Below, piece by piece: positions 52,249 through 61,064 of a stretch of 64,000 bases of DNA. The notes beneath the pieces are model-generated. The model was not told where the DNA came from and made no database searches. It saw nothing but the letters and a program-made list of their open reading frames with translations. Both the position numbers and the translations under genes were made by a program. The stretch's first letter is position 1; the number at the start of each line of letters is the position of its first letter. Origin of the DNA: Adhaeretor mobilis (lineage in GTDB: Bacteria > Planctomycetota > Planctomycetia > Pirellulales > Lacipirellulaceae); assembly GCF_007741515.1 (NCBI RefSeq), contig NZ_CP036263.1:3397178-3461177 (forward strand), in the 5' to 3' direction.

Positions 52249-53481
52249 GTGAAATCAGAATCCGGCGCAGCAGGCCGAAAAGACATTGCTACTATTTCTG
52301 CCTTTGACGGAGATGGTATAAATAACGCATTCTTTCGTGCCGTTGCTGATTGTACTTACGACTGGGAAAGCTGGCACGCTCCCGACGGTCGCCTCATTTG
52401 GGTGAACTCAGCAGTGGAACGGCACACGGGGTATACACCCAACGAATGCATCGAGATGAGCGACTATCCGCTCCGCATGGTCGCCGAACACGACCAAGGG
52501 CGGATTGCGAAGTCAATGGAGGATGCCAAGCAAGGAATTTCTCGCAACGATGTGGAATTCCAGTCGATTCGTCGCGATGGCCAGCAGCGTTGGATGGCGG
52601 TTTCCTGGCGACCCATGTATGACGAATTGGGCACACACCTCGGTTTCCGCACCAGTGTTCGGGATGTTACGCAACGGCACCAACTGCGTGAGCAACTTCG
52701 ACTTCATGCCGAACATCTGGAGCAGCTCGTACAGGAACGGACCGCTCGTATCTCACAACTAGAACGCCATCGTCGCCAAATGGAGAAACTTGCCGCCCTG
52801 GGTCAACTGGCAGCGGGGGTCGCGCATGAAGTCAATAACCCGCTGGCCGGTATCCGCAATGCCTTTGCACTGATCAAAGCCGACCTGACACCCGAAGATG
52901 AGCACTTTGAGTTGTTGGAGCTTATCGATGGCGAGATCGAACGGATCAGTTCGATCACGCATCAAATGTACCAACTCTATCGGCGTAACCCACAACCGGC
53001 CAATGAATTTAAGATCGAGCGGACCGTCGCCGATATAGCAACCTTGCTAGACGGAGTCGTGAACAAGCGAAAGGTGGAGTTACGGGCGGAATCGGCTGTC
53101 GAAACGATCCCCGTTTTTCTTCCCGAAGGCGAGGTCAAGCAGATTCTCTACAATCTGATTCGCAACGCTGTCCAAGCTTCGCCCGCAAACGAAGTGGTGA
53201 CTATTCGCATCGAAAGAACCAAGGACGACGTTCGGGTTGTCGTCGCTGATCGCGGTGATGGCATCGCTGATGACGTTATGCCCCATATTTTCGATCCTTT
53301 CTTTTCTACCAAGAGCGCAGAACCTAAGTCAGGAATGGGATTGGGGCTCTCCGTTTCGCGGAGCTTGATCGAGGCGATGGGTGGCTCCATCGAAGTCGAA
53401 TCGCACCGAAAGCGCGGCACCCAATTTACTGCAGTATTCCCCGCTCGCTTCGAGACAAAGACCGAGGGCTCTCATGGCTAA
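52249..53481 (+). CDS. PAS-domain sensor histidine kinase (NtrB-like)
   Basis: A 410-residue soluble kinase. A PAS domain spans about 25-150 ([20 protein letters not shown], ending [14 protein letters not shown]), followed by a coiled linker, the HisKA dimerisation domain with phospho-acceptor H193 in [12 protein letters not shown], and the ATPase domain with the N box [12 protein letters not shown]1 DRGDGIADD and G2 [12 protein letters not shown]. There are no TM segments, so it senses a cytoplasmic signal. The start is GTG at 52249, 48 bp after the Rnk-like gene. It overlaps the regulator gene by 8 bp and is its clear partner. Confidence 0.93.
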   Translation: MKSESGAAGRKDIATISAFDGDGINNAFFRAVADCTYDWESWHAPDGRLIWVNSAVERHTGYTPNECIEMSDYPLRMVAEHDQGRIAKSMEDAKQGISRNDVEFQSIRRDGQQRWMAVSWRPMYDELGTHLGFRTSVRDVTQRHQLREQLRLHAEHLEQLVQERTARISQLERHRRQMEKLAALGQLAAGVAHEVNNPLAGIRNAFALIKADLTPEDEHFELLELIDGEIERISSITHQMYQLYRRNPQPANEFKIERTVADIATLLDGVVNKRKVELRAESAVETIPVFLPEGEVKQILYNLIRNAVQASPANEVVTIRIERTKDDVRVVVADRGDGIADDVMPHIFDPFFSTKSAEPKSGMGLGLSVSRSLIEAMGGSIEVESHRKRGTQFTAVFPARFETKTEGSHG

Positions 53482-54871
53482 AGTGCCCCACGCCAAAATC
53501 TTAATAGCCGATGACGAACCTCTCTACTTGAGGACAACCGGGGATCTACTACGCAAGGCCGGCTACGAGTGCATATGTGTGGCCGATGCACATGCGGCGG
53601 TGGAGGCACTCTCGCGTGAATCTTTCGATTTAGTGCTTTCCGATCTGAACATGCCAGGCAATGCGAAGCTCGAACTGCTGCACCAAGGGCGAGAGCAATG
53701 GCCAAACATTCCGCTGATTGTAATTACCGGTGTGCCATCCCTACCCACGGCCATCGAGAGTGTCCGCTTGGGAATTGCCGACTACCTGTTAAAACCCGTC
53801 AAGTACGACGATCTCCTGTCGAGTGTCCGCCGTGCTCTAGCTCGGCCGGCGTCGAACCAGCCCGCCGCCGAGCGTAACGATGACGAAAGACGCGCACTGG
53901 CAGCAAGGTTCCCAGAGATCATTGGTGATAGTCCGCCCATGCTGGAACTATTCGATGTGATTGATCGCGTGGCAAAGACGGATGCCAATATCCTCATCAC
54001 CGGCGAAAGCGGCACGGGCAAAGAGGTTACCGCTCGCGCTATTCATCGACATAGTTCCAGGACAGAGCACAAATTTCAGGTGATCGACTGCACGGCAGTA
54101 CCGGAGACGCTCTTCGAGTCGGTGCTGTTCGGGCACGTAAAGGGCTCCTTCACAGGAGCGGTCAGCGACCAAGACGGATTATTACGTGAGTGCAACCACG
54201 GCACGGCATTCTTCGACGAAATCGGTGAGTTACCCTTCCCCCTCCAAGCCAAGCTGCTCAGGGTTATCCAAGAGCAAACATTCACGCCCGTTGGAAAGAA
54301 CACCTTTGTCCAAGTCGATACGCGGTTCCTCTGTGCGACGAACCGTAATTTGGAAATGGAGATGAATGCCGGTCGGTTTCGTCGTGATCTATTCTATCGT
54401 CTTGGCGTGATTCATCTCGAATTGCCTCCACTGCGAGATCGCAGTGGTGATGTTGTCTTGCTGGCTCAGCGATTTCTCCAAGCCTTGCGACCACGAGACT
54501 CTCAGGTCCAAGGCTTCTCTGACGAAGTGCTCTCCAGGTTTCAAGAATACGATTGGCCGGGAAACATACGCGAACTGCGGAACGTCGTTGAGCGAGCCGT
54601 CGCGTTAGAGCCGACTGAGTGGATTCAAATCTCAGCACTGCCACCCGCGTTGAATCCAAGTAGAAAGATCGACTCAGTAAGCAGTAACAGTTTCGACAAC
54701 AAGAGTCGCGTACAGGCTATGGACCAGGCTGAACACGACTATTTAACTGCATTGCTAGAGCAGCATGAAGGCAACGTCTCTCAAGCTGCAGAGCAAGCAG
54801 GAATGTCGCGGCAAGGGATGCACAAACTGCTCAAGAAGCATGAGATTTCAGCATCCCAGTTCCGCGACTGA
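53474..54871 (+). CDS. NtrC-family sigma-54-dependent response regulator
   Basis: A 465-residue regulator starting at the ATG at 53474 ([19 protein letters not shown]). The receiver domain has phospho-acceptor D57 in [10 protein letters not shown]. The AAA+ domain has Walker A GESGTGKE at 177-184 and GSFTGA at 224-229, the loop that contacts sigma-54, plus [12 protein letters not shown]. The C-terminal Fis-type helix-turn-helix reads [20 protein letters not shown]. It is paired with the kinase upstream (8-bp overlap) and probably activates both sigma-54 promoters in the 51101-51516 region, making the operon autoregulated. An upstream in-frame ATG inside the kinase gene (53381) is not used here. 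Confidence 0.93.
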   Translation: MAKVPHAKILIADDEPLYLRTTGDLLRKAGYECICVADAHAAVEALSRESFDLVLSDLNMPGNAKLELLHQGREQWPNIPLIVITGVPSLPTAIESVRLGIADYLLKPVKYDDLLSSVRRALARPASNQPAAERNDDERRALAARFPEIIGDSPPMLELFDVIDRVAKTDANILITGESGTGKEVTARAIHRHSSRTEHKFQVIDCTAVPETLFESVLFGHVKGSFTGAVSDQDGLLRECNHGTAFFDEIGELPFPLQAKLLRVIQEQTFTPVGKNTFVQVDTRFLCATNRNLEMEMNAGRFRRDLFYRLGVIHLELPPLRDRSGDVVLLAQRFLQALRPRDSQVQGFSDEVLSRFQEYDWPGNIRELRNVVERAVALEPTEWIQISALPPALNPSRKIDSVSSNSFDNKSRVQAMDQAEHDYLTALLEQHEGNVSQAAEQAGMSRQGMHKLLKKHEISASQFRD

Positions 54872-54881
54872 GCTCATCAAG

Positions 54882-55477
54882 TGACATCCTGCGTTCGCGG
54901 TGTCAATGTACGGCGGCATAGCTTAAGCGACGCGAGTGCAAATGGAAATTTGCATCCGCCTTCTCACGCTCGCCGTCACGCTCGTGTTTCTCCTGGTTCT
55001 GGATGTACTCCTTGGTCATCACTTCATCCAGCCCCACCGTGCTCACACAGTAACCGCGTGACCAAAACGAACGTCCGTACAAGCTGCCTTTCACTTTCTC
55101 AAGGTCACGATTGATCCGGATCGCACTCTTGCCCTTCTAAAATCCCACCGTATTGGCAATGCTAAACTTCGGTGGCACGCTCAGCAGAAGGTGGACATGG
55201 TCAGCATCGCTTTGCCCTCCACCAGTTCCACTTCCTTCTGCCGACAAAGCTGACGGAGAATCTTCCCAATCTCCACCCGCAAACTACCGTAAAACTTGCG
55301 TCTCCTATACTTTGGTACAATCACAATATGATACGTGCAGTCCCACTTTACATGGGGTTGACTACGCCAGTCCTTCATTGCGGATCCTCCTGACCCCTCG
55401 GGGCCTTCCTCGGGAGTATCCGTTTTTATACTCCGGGAACGGCGGAGCCTATTGGGTACGCACCAGCAATGCTGGTG
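54882..55477 (-). mobile_element. IS200/IS605-type element, decayed
   Basis: The element is bounded by hairpins like the subterminal structures of IS200/IS605 elements. One is at 55461-55477 (CACCAGCA and TGCTGGTG around one base) ahead of tnpA. The other is at 54882-54905 (TGACA and TGTCA enclosing further pairs) overlapping the tnpA stop. Only a tnpA remnant lies between; no tnpB or omega-RNA-type gene is present. It sits directly after the NtrC-type regulator, whose terminator it may have replaced. Exact cleavage sites cannot be fixed by eye. Confidence 0.65.
54903..55378 (-). pseudogene. tnpA: IS200-type TnpA transposase, frameshifted and interrupted
   Basis: Reading down the minus strand, the protein starts MKDWRSQPHVKWDCTYHIV and runs to VELVEGKAML, where a frameshift of one base occurs. 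The next frame has the HUH catalytic motif in DHVHLLLSVPPKFSIANTV, then hits a TAG where FLKGKSAIRI is expected, and goes on to KVKGSLYGRSFWSRGY and EYIQNQEKHE, which carries the region of the catalytic Tyr. The end is YAAVH. With two inactivating changes it cannot make active Y1 transposase. Confidence 0.85.
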
Positions 55478-55514
55478 GTTTACGGAAATGAATTTGTCAG
55501 GACGACCTAGGAAA

Positions 55515-56786
55515 TCACTCACTTCCATGTCCATCCAAACAAGAGTCGGCCAGCCACTCAATGGTGTGCTTCACCGGTAGGCACCTTCCAGCATCGGCCA
55601 AATGATTCTCGATCTGAACCATGCAACCAATGTTGCCCGTGGCTACTGCCTGCGCTTCGGTAGATACGATGGCCGCTGCTTTCCTTTCTCCGAGTTCAGT
55701 GGCCACCTCAGGCTGTTCCAAGTTGTAAGTGCCCGCTGATCCGCAGCAGAACTCCCTATCGGGGACTTCTACCAGTTCCAAATTACCGATCATCTGCAAG
55801 AGCTGACGTGGTTGCTCCCTCACTCCCTGTCCGTGTGCCAAATGGCAAGCATCGTGATAGGCAACGCGGAGAGGATCTGCCAGCGGAGCAAAACCCACCG
55901 GCCCAAGTTCCGCCAGGAAAACGCACACGTCTTTTGTCATGCTCGCCAACGCGTGGGCCTGAGCCTCTTCTTGAGTCCCCTTGAGCCACAATGGATATTC
56001 ATGCATACCTGATCCACAACCGGCGGCGGTAGTGACGACAGCATTGATGTCGCCAGGAAAGGCTCGCAGATTCTTCCTCGCAGCCTCCATGGCTAACCGG
56101 TCAGCACCGGTGTGGGCCGCCAGCGCACCGCAACAGCCTTGTGCTTGAGGAACGACTACTTCCACACCATTGCGAGACAGTAACTCTATGGCAGCTCGAT
56201 TGATCTGAGGAGCGAGCACCTGCTGCGCACAACCCGCGAGCAAAGCGACTCGCGCACGCCTCGGGCCAATTGCGGGCGTGACTTCGGGGAGCTGCTCGCT
56301 CGGTGGTAACTGTGCTGGCAGCATCGCAAGCATATTACTCAGTCGATGAGGCAACAGAGGACTGGTGAAAGAGGCAAGCTTGCCTAGCCTCGCCGCCCAG
56401 CGAAACCTCGCTGTGTAGGGTAAGGTTTGCAGTACGACTTGACGCATCAATCGATCGAAGAAGGTTCGGGAGCGTTTCCGTTCTGAATGTGCGCGAAACG
56501 AAGTAATCAAGTCTCCGTACTGTACGCCAGAAGGGCAAGCCGGCTCACAGCCCAGACATCCCAAGCAGCGATCAACGTAAGGCAGCGCTTGTTCCAACGG
56601 CAGACGATCTTCAAGTACATCTTTCATGAGAAAAATGCGACCCCGTGGAGAGTCCATCTCTTCGCCCAGAACCTGATACGTCGGGCAAGCCGGCAAACAG
56701 AATCCACAGTGGACACAAGAGCTCACCGCGTCGGCCATCGCTTGGCCACGGGGGCCCAATTCAGCGGAAGGTATGGAGTGTTGCAA
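55515..56786 (-). CDS. glcF: Glycolate oxidase iron-sulfur subunit
   Basis: A 423-residue protein with two N-terminal 4Fe-4S clusters (CVHCGFCLPACPTY near 24 and CLGCLGCEPACPSG near 74), followed by two CCG-type domains with motifs LAGCAQQVLAPQ, QGCCGALAAHTG, DACHLAHGQ and FCCGSAGTYN. GlcF passes electrons from the flavin subunits GlcD and GlcE to the quinone pool, here presumably menaquinone. It is the last gene of the glcD-glcE-glcF run, 12 bp after glcE. The tnpA remnant follows. Confidence 0.93.
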   Translation of the reverse strand: MQHSIPSAELGPRGQAMADAVSSCVHCGFCLPACPTYQVLGEEMDSPRGRIFLMKDVLEDRLPLEQALPYVDRCLGCLGCEPACPSGVQYGDLITSFRAHSERKRSRTFFDRLMRQVVLQTLPYTARFRWAARLGKLASFTSPLLPHRLSNMLAMLPAQLPPSEQLPEVTPAIGPRRARVALLAGCAQQVLAPQINRAAIELLSRNGVEVVVPQAQGCCGALAAHTGADRLAMEAARKNLRAFPGDINAVVTTAAGCGSGMHEYPLWLKGTQEEAQAHALASMTKDVCVFLAELGPVGFAPLADPLRVAYHDACHLAHGQGVREQPRQLLQMIGNLELVEVPDREFCCGSAGTYNLEQPEVATELGERKAAAIVSTEAQAVATGNIGCMVQIENHLADAGRCLPVKHTIEWLADSCLDGHGSE

Positions 56787-56798
56787 CGGAGGAGGCTC

Positions 56799-57869
56799 TC
56801 AGACTACTGGCTGTGGGTTTGTGAATTTGCTCTCCGGGTCGAGTGCCAGCGTCAATCGCCTAGCAAAAGCTGATCCCTGATGTTCTCCTATAAGTGGACT
56901 GTGCCAATCACCCGTAATCGCGAGCCCCGGACAGCAATGCTGTGCTAAGACGCGGTCGAGCTCTTCGCCTGGCCGCTCCTGCGGCCAGGCAATCCACCCG
57001 AGATGACCTCCGGCACAAATTCGCAATGCGCCCGGCGTTAGGTCGGAAATTAACGGAGGGATTTGTTCGGGAGCCAGGGCGACTTTAACCAATCGATACC
57101 CAGCTGGTACCCACTGGAATTCGCCAACCGCTTGCCACAAGGCAAGTTCCTCTTCTCCCTCGATCACTTTGTTGGCAATGTTACTAAACTGCTGAAGACG
57201 AGCGACTCGATCCAAGAGTGCCGAGTCGGAGCCTGCGACACGTGCCCGAATACGATTCGTATCGTCAAGATCAAGGCAGGTCAGATCAAGTTGCGAAGCC
57301 GCAAGTTGAAGCATCGTCTCCAATGCGTCGGATTGATTGTCGTTCTCAAGGACTACTGTTCTGGTAGCTTCGGGAGCAGGAAATACTTTGAGGGTCAACT
57401 CTGTCATGATGCCAAATCGACCTAAACCGCCCACCATGAGTTTAGGGAAATCAAACCCAGCGGCATTCTTCACGACTTTACTGCCTAATTGCACGAGCTG
57501 TCCTTCGCCCGTGACAAAGCGTACGCCCAGTAGAAAATCCCGCACTCCTCCGTAGCGAAAGCGGCCAGAACCAGAAAGCCCCGTCGCGACGGTGCCTCCG
57601 ATTGTGGCGCCAGCTCGCGCTAGTGGCGGATCGAACGGCAAGTACTGCCGTTGTTCCGCTAGGAGGTTTTCGATTTCAGCCAGAGGCGTGCCTGCACGAA
57701 CGGTGATTGTAAACTCACTTGATTCATACTCGATGACGCCCGACAAGTTGACGAGAGAAACATTGGCATTACCACTCGTGGCTGGCTTAGTCCCGCCGGC
57801 CCTTACGCGAACCTGCGCTTGGTTGCGAACGAAATGGGTCAATTGCTCGGTTGTTTCAATGGTTTCCAT
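56799..57869 (-). CDS. glcE: Glycolate oxidase FAD-binding subunit
   Basis: A 356-residue FAD-linked subunit with a PCMH-type FAD-binding domain: RVRAGGTKPATSGNANVSLVNLSG at the N-terminus, then PFDPPLARAGATIGGTVATGLSGSGRFRYGG near 80-110 and SKVVKNAAGFDFPKLMVGGLGRFGI near 130. It is shorter than GlcD, as usual for GlcE. It lies between glcD (20 bp) and glcF (12 bp). The complex oxidises glycolate to glyoxylate. Confidence 0.92.
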   Translation of the reverse strand: METIETTEQLTHFVRNQAQVRVRAGGTKPATSGNANVSLVNLSGVIEYESSEFTITVRAGTPLAEIENLLAEQRQYLPFDPPLARAGATIGGTVATGLSGSGRFRYGGVRDFLLGVRFVTGEGQLVQLGSKVVKNAAGFDFPKLMVGGLGRFGIMTELTLKVFPAPEATRTVVLENDNQSDALETMLQLAASQLDLTCLDLDDTNRIRARVAGSDSALLDRVARLQQFSNIANKVIEGEEELALWQAVGEFQWVPAGYRLVKVALAPEQIPPLISDLTPGALRICAGGHLGWIAWPQERPGEELDRVLAQHCCPGLAITGDWHSPLIGEHQGSAFARRLTLALDPESKFTNPQPVV

Positions 57870-57889
57870 AGTTGGCTGAGTATCGTGCT

Positions 57890-59380
57890 TTACGCTCGGC
57901 TGATGACGCCTGCTGATTCCAGTGGATGAGGCGCATGGGATTGCTTGCCTACGTCTGACGCAGAAAGCAGCAATTTCCCTCGATTCGCCAGCTCCTGCGG
58001 ATCGATCGTTTGGCGCACCCTATTCATGAGTTCCATTTCCGCCTCGCCATACATTTCTGGGAGGAATTCCAGCTTCTCTACGCCAACACCGTGTTCGCCT
58101 GTAATCGAACCACCCAGACGTATGCACATTCGCAAGATTTCACCTGCCAGCAACTCTGCCTGGTGTAGCTGTCCTTCAATTCGGCCATCATAAAGAATGA
58201 GTGGATGCAAGTTTCCGTCGCCGGCGTGAAATACGTTAGCAACCCGCAGTCCATATCGGGCACTCAATCGCTGGACTTCTGCGAGTGCTTCGCCGAGGCG
58301 ACTTCGCGGGACAACACCATCCTGAACGATATAGTCGGGGCTGAGGCGACCGACGGCGCTAAATGCCCCCTTACGCCCCTTCCAGATGTTCATTCGATCA
58401 GCGGCACTCTTGGCAACTCGCAATTCATAGGCACCTGAAGCTTGCATGATCGCGTCGAGTCTTGGGATTTCCGCAGCCACCTCTTCCTCGGGGCCTTCGA
58501 GTTCGACGATCAAAGCCGCCGCTGCCCCGGTGGGATAGCCCGCATGGACTGCTTGTTCTGAAGCTTCGATAGCCAGCTTGTCCATGATTTCCATGGCTCC
58601 TGGCAACAAGCCAGAGGCGACCACACTTGCCACCGCATCACCGGCTTTCTCCAAGCTGTCGTAGGCGGCTAGCACCGTATGGAATCGCTCGGGTAGAGGC
58701 AATAAACGAAGCACAATTTCCAGTGCGATACCGAACAGTCCCTCGCTTCCAACGAACATACCAGCGAGGTCGGCACCGGCCGTTTCATGGCTGCGCCCGC
58801 CGAGTTCGACGAGTTCGCCATCGGGAAAAACCGCCTTAATACCAAGTACATGATTGGCGGTCATGCCGTACTTCAAGCAATGCGCCCCCCCCGAGTTGAA
58901 CGCCACATTCCCACCAATCGTACAGACCGGTCCGCTTGAGGGGTCTGGTGCGTAGTAAAGTCCATCTTGGGCTACGTGTCGCGAAACTTGCTGGTTCACG
59001 ACCCCAGGTTCAACCACGATGGTCTGAGAGCGTGGCTGGTAGTCGAGAACTCGATTCATGCGATTCAAAGCAATAACCAGTCCACCGGCGACTGGTAGCG
59101 AACCGCCACTAAGGCTCGTTCCGCTACCACGCGCCACAAAGGGTACGCCATGCTCGTGGCACAGGCGAACTACGGTGACAACTTCACTTGCATCTTGGAC
59201 GAGTACGACCCCACCCGGATGCACTCGAAAAGCCGTCAAGCCGTCCGATTCGTAGGGGGCTAATTGTGCGGGCTGTGTCAATAGTCGATCGGTGGGGAAA
59301 CGCTGTCGAAGTTGATCAACCAGAGGCGCTAATCTTGAGAGGTCAGAAGGGGTCGAAGCTGAAGCGGCAGGAATCTCCAC
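57890..59380 (-). CDS. glcD: Glycolate oxidase catalytic flavoprotein
   Basis: A 496-residue FAD-dependent 2-hydroxyacid dehydrogenase. The FAD-binding region has [19 protein letters not shown] near 80 and [23 protein letters not shown] near 145. The C-terminal domain contains [13 protein letters not shown] and [17 protein letters not shown], the signatures with active-site His residues. The frame is open to a TTG at 59494, but that stretch holds a sigma-70 promoter, so the GTG at 59380 is preferred, with GGGTGG just upstream; the GTG at 59389 is an alternative. GlcD, GlcE and GlcF form the complete enzyme. Confidence 0.92.
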   Translation of the reverse strand: MEIPAASASTPSDLSRLAPLVDQLRQRFPTDRLLTQPAQLAPYESDGLTAFRVHPGGVVLVQDASEVVTVVRLCHEHGVPFVARGSGTSLSGGSLPVAGGLVIALNRMNRVLDYQPRSQTIVVEPGVVNQQVSRHVAQDGLYYAPDPSSGPVCTIGGNVAFNSGGAHCLKYGMTANHVLGIKAVFPDGELVELGGRSHETAGADLAGMFVGSEGLFGIALEIVLRLLPLPERFHTVLAAYDSLEKAGDAVASVVASGLLPGAMEIMDKLAIEASEQAVHAGYPTGAAAALIVELEGPEEEVAAEIPRLDAIMQASGAYELRVAKSAADRMNIWKGRKGAFSAVGRLSPDYIVQDGVVPRSRLGEALAEVQRLSARYGLRVANVFHAGDGNLHPLILYDGRIEGQLHQAELLAGEILRMCIRLGGSITGEHGVGVEKLEFLPEMYGEAEMELMNRVRQTIDPQELANRGKLLLSASDVGKQSHAPHPLESAGVISRA

Positions 59381-59465
59381 GGCATCCACCCAAAAGTGAG
59401 AAGGCGGTTCGAAGGTGTGAAGGCCAGACGGGCGGGGGGTTCTCGAACCAAGCTTGCAAACCGAT

Positions 59466-59494
59466 ACTATACTCGTTTTGCTGACCTCGTGCAA
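59466..59494 (-). promoter_or_regulatory. Sigma-70 promoter for glcDEF
   Basis: On the minus strand TTGCAC (59494-59489) and TATAGT (59471-59466) are separated by 17 bp. The start site would be near 59459, about 80 bases before the GTG start of glcD. This explains why the upstream extension of the glcD open frame looks non-coding. Confidence 0.6.
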
Positions 59495-59560
59495 AACTTC
59501 AACTCATGTGAGATCGAAAGAGGGAGACTTGAAACACGCTGGCTGAAGTTTAGAGATGCG

Positions 59561-60043
59561 ATGCCACGAATTTCAGGCAACGAAACCAACAGCTATTGTA
59601 TATTGATGTCTCCTCAACGGTTGGTCAGTGGAGACTTTAGGAATGCCGTCATGAAAGCAATTTGCTATTTGCGGGAGCACTTGAGTTCGCCAAATAAACA
59701 AGTCCGCCTGAAGGCCCTGAAGCTCGTCCTCTCTCACCCCGATGCTACCCCACTCGACTTGGTTATGGGTATCTGCTCTGCAGACAATCGTAATTTCGAG
59801 TTTCTTGAGACTTTCGACCTCGGCCCTGCGATGCGTCAGGCGTGGCCGCGACTTCTAGGTGTTGATGACGATAACGTTTACAAGTATCTAGAGAACTCGT
59901 ACTCGGAGAACCCCTCTCGCAATGTTAGTTACGTTCGCCACGTTCTTAAGCTAATAGGCACCGATAGGGCAACCGGGATGTTGAGTGATGCAATCTCTCG
60001 CAGCGGTAATTCTGCGCAAGCTGGCATCGACCTTCGAGCCTAA
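59561..60043 (+). CDS. Protein of unknown function, possibly cut short by an IS element
   Basis: A frame of 160 codons from the ATG at 59561 (MPRISGNETNSYCILMSPQR). The product is helical with a HEAT-like middle part (SPNKQVRLKALKLVLSHPD) and no recognised family. The open frame extends back to 59396, overlapping glcD, and an ATG at 59606 is another possible start. The C-terminus ends 240 bp before the IS3-type remnant, and further sense-like sequence appears in another frame after the stop, so it may be truncated or frameshifted. Confidence 0.45.
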   Translation: MPRISGNETNSYCILMSPQRLVSGDFRNAVMKAICYLREHLSSPNKQVRLKALKLVLSHPDATPLDLVMGICSADNRNFEFLETFDLGPAMRQAWPRLLGVDDDNVYKYLENSYSENPSRNVSYVRHVLKLIGTDRATGMLSDAISRSGNSAQAGIDLRA

Positions 60044-60284
60044 GGCGGGTCCCTCCTTTGCACTTAGGGGCATTCCGGAAACTCCCCAGAACGTTGAAGC
60101 GAATGGCACTTTCGTTATCCCAAATCAGTTCTACCTGAGAACACATAATCAGTGTGCTCATCGTCACCCATGACAACTCCAGTGGATTCTATGACGCAAA
60201 CCTGACGTGGCCCCTTCAACCGAGCCCACATACTGAGCGATATTCACCTCAGTTGCCGGCTCCCATTTTGAAGGAGGACATCGC

Positions 60285-60977
60285 ATGCCACGAGGCAATA
60301 AACACACGGCAGAGCAGATCATTGGCAAGCTCCGCGAAGCGAAGATTGCCCTTTCCGAAGGCCGCACGCAACAAGAGGCTGCTAAACAGATCGGGGGTCA
60401 CCTACCAGACGTATGGCCGCTGGCGTAAAGAGTATGGTGGTCTCAGAGTCGATCAGGCGAAACGGCTGAAAGAGCTGGAGAAGCAGAATGCTCAGCTCAG
60501 GCGTTTGCTGGCCGATGCCGAGCTGGAGCATGGACTTCATGTCGGATCAGCTCTTCGACGGCCGGAGATTCCGTCTGTTGACGTTAGTCGATAACTTTAC
60601 CCGTGAGAGTCTGGCAATCCGAGTTGGCCAACGGCTAACTGGCGACGACGTGGTCGCTGTGCTCGAAGCGGTTCGGAAACGACGGGGCGCTGTCCCAGAA
60701 TCAATTCGTGTGGACAATGGACCGGAGTTCATCTCGAAGTCGCTCGACTGGTGGGCGTACTTCAACAAGGTGACCTTGGACTTCAGTCGTCCAGGAAAGC
60801 CTACAGACAATGCGTTTATTGAATCGTTCAACGGTCGCGTGCGGCAAGAGTGCTTGAATCAGCACTGGTTCTTGAACTTGGCAGATGCGATCAAGAAGGT
60901 AGAGGCTTGGAGAATCGATTACAATCAAGTCCGGCCTCACAGTAGCCTGGGTGGTCGGACACTTCAGGAGTTCGCAG
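60285..60977 (+). mobile_element. IS3-family element remnant with internal deletion
   Basis: The orfA part starts at the ATG at 60285, after GGAGG, with KHTAEQIIGKLREAKIAL. A one-base insertion in a G run (60393-60397) shifts the frame, after which VTYQTYGRWRKEYGGLR and the leucine-zipper region KRLKELEKQNAQLRRLLAD follow. At about 60520-60531 the sequence jumps into orfB at WSMDFMSDQLFDGRRFRLL. The end of orfA and the N-terminal part of orfB are missing, a few hundred bases by comparison with the family. The orfB core still has all three DDE residues: D in MDFMSD, D in VDNGPEF and E in NAFIESFNG. The right end is lost where the group II intron begins at 60978. The left end may be near TGACG at 60203. 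Confidence 0.8.
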
Positions 60978-61019
60978 GTCGAGTAGGCCCGGGGGGATCG
61001 CTCCCCCAAGCCTCTCACA

Positions 61020-61050
61020 GAACCGGACTTGCGGGTCACGCATCCGGCTC
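61020..61050 (-). ncRNA. Group II intron domain V
   Basis: On the minus strand the catalytic hairpin starts GAGCCGGATGCG and ends CAAGTCCGGTTC. It fits the 31-34 nt domain V, whose arms GAGCCGGA and TCCGGTTC pair. It lies between the maturase stop and the intron 3' end, the expected position. Confidence 0.85.
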
Positions 61051-61064
61051 TTCAAGTTGCTGTC

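Noticed and set aside
59381..59494. N-terminal extension of glcD up to a TTG codon
   Set aside because: The stretch contains a well-spaced -35/-10 promoter on the same strand, and the extra residues do not resemble GlcD; a GTG at 59380 gives the usual length.
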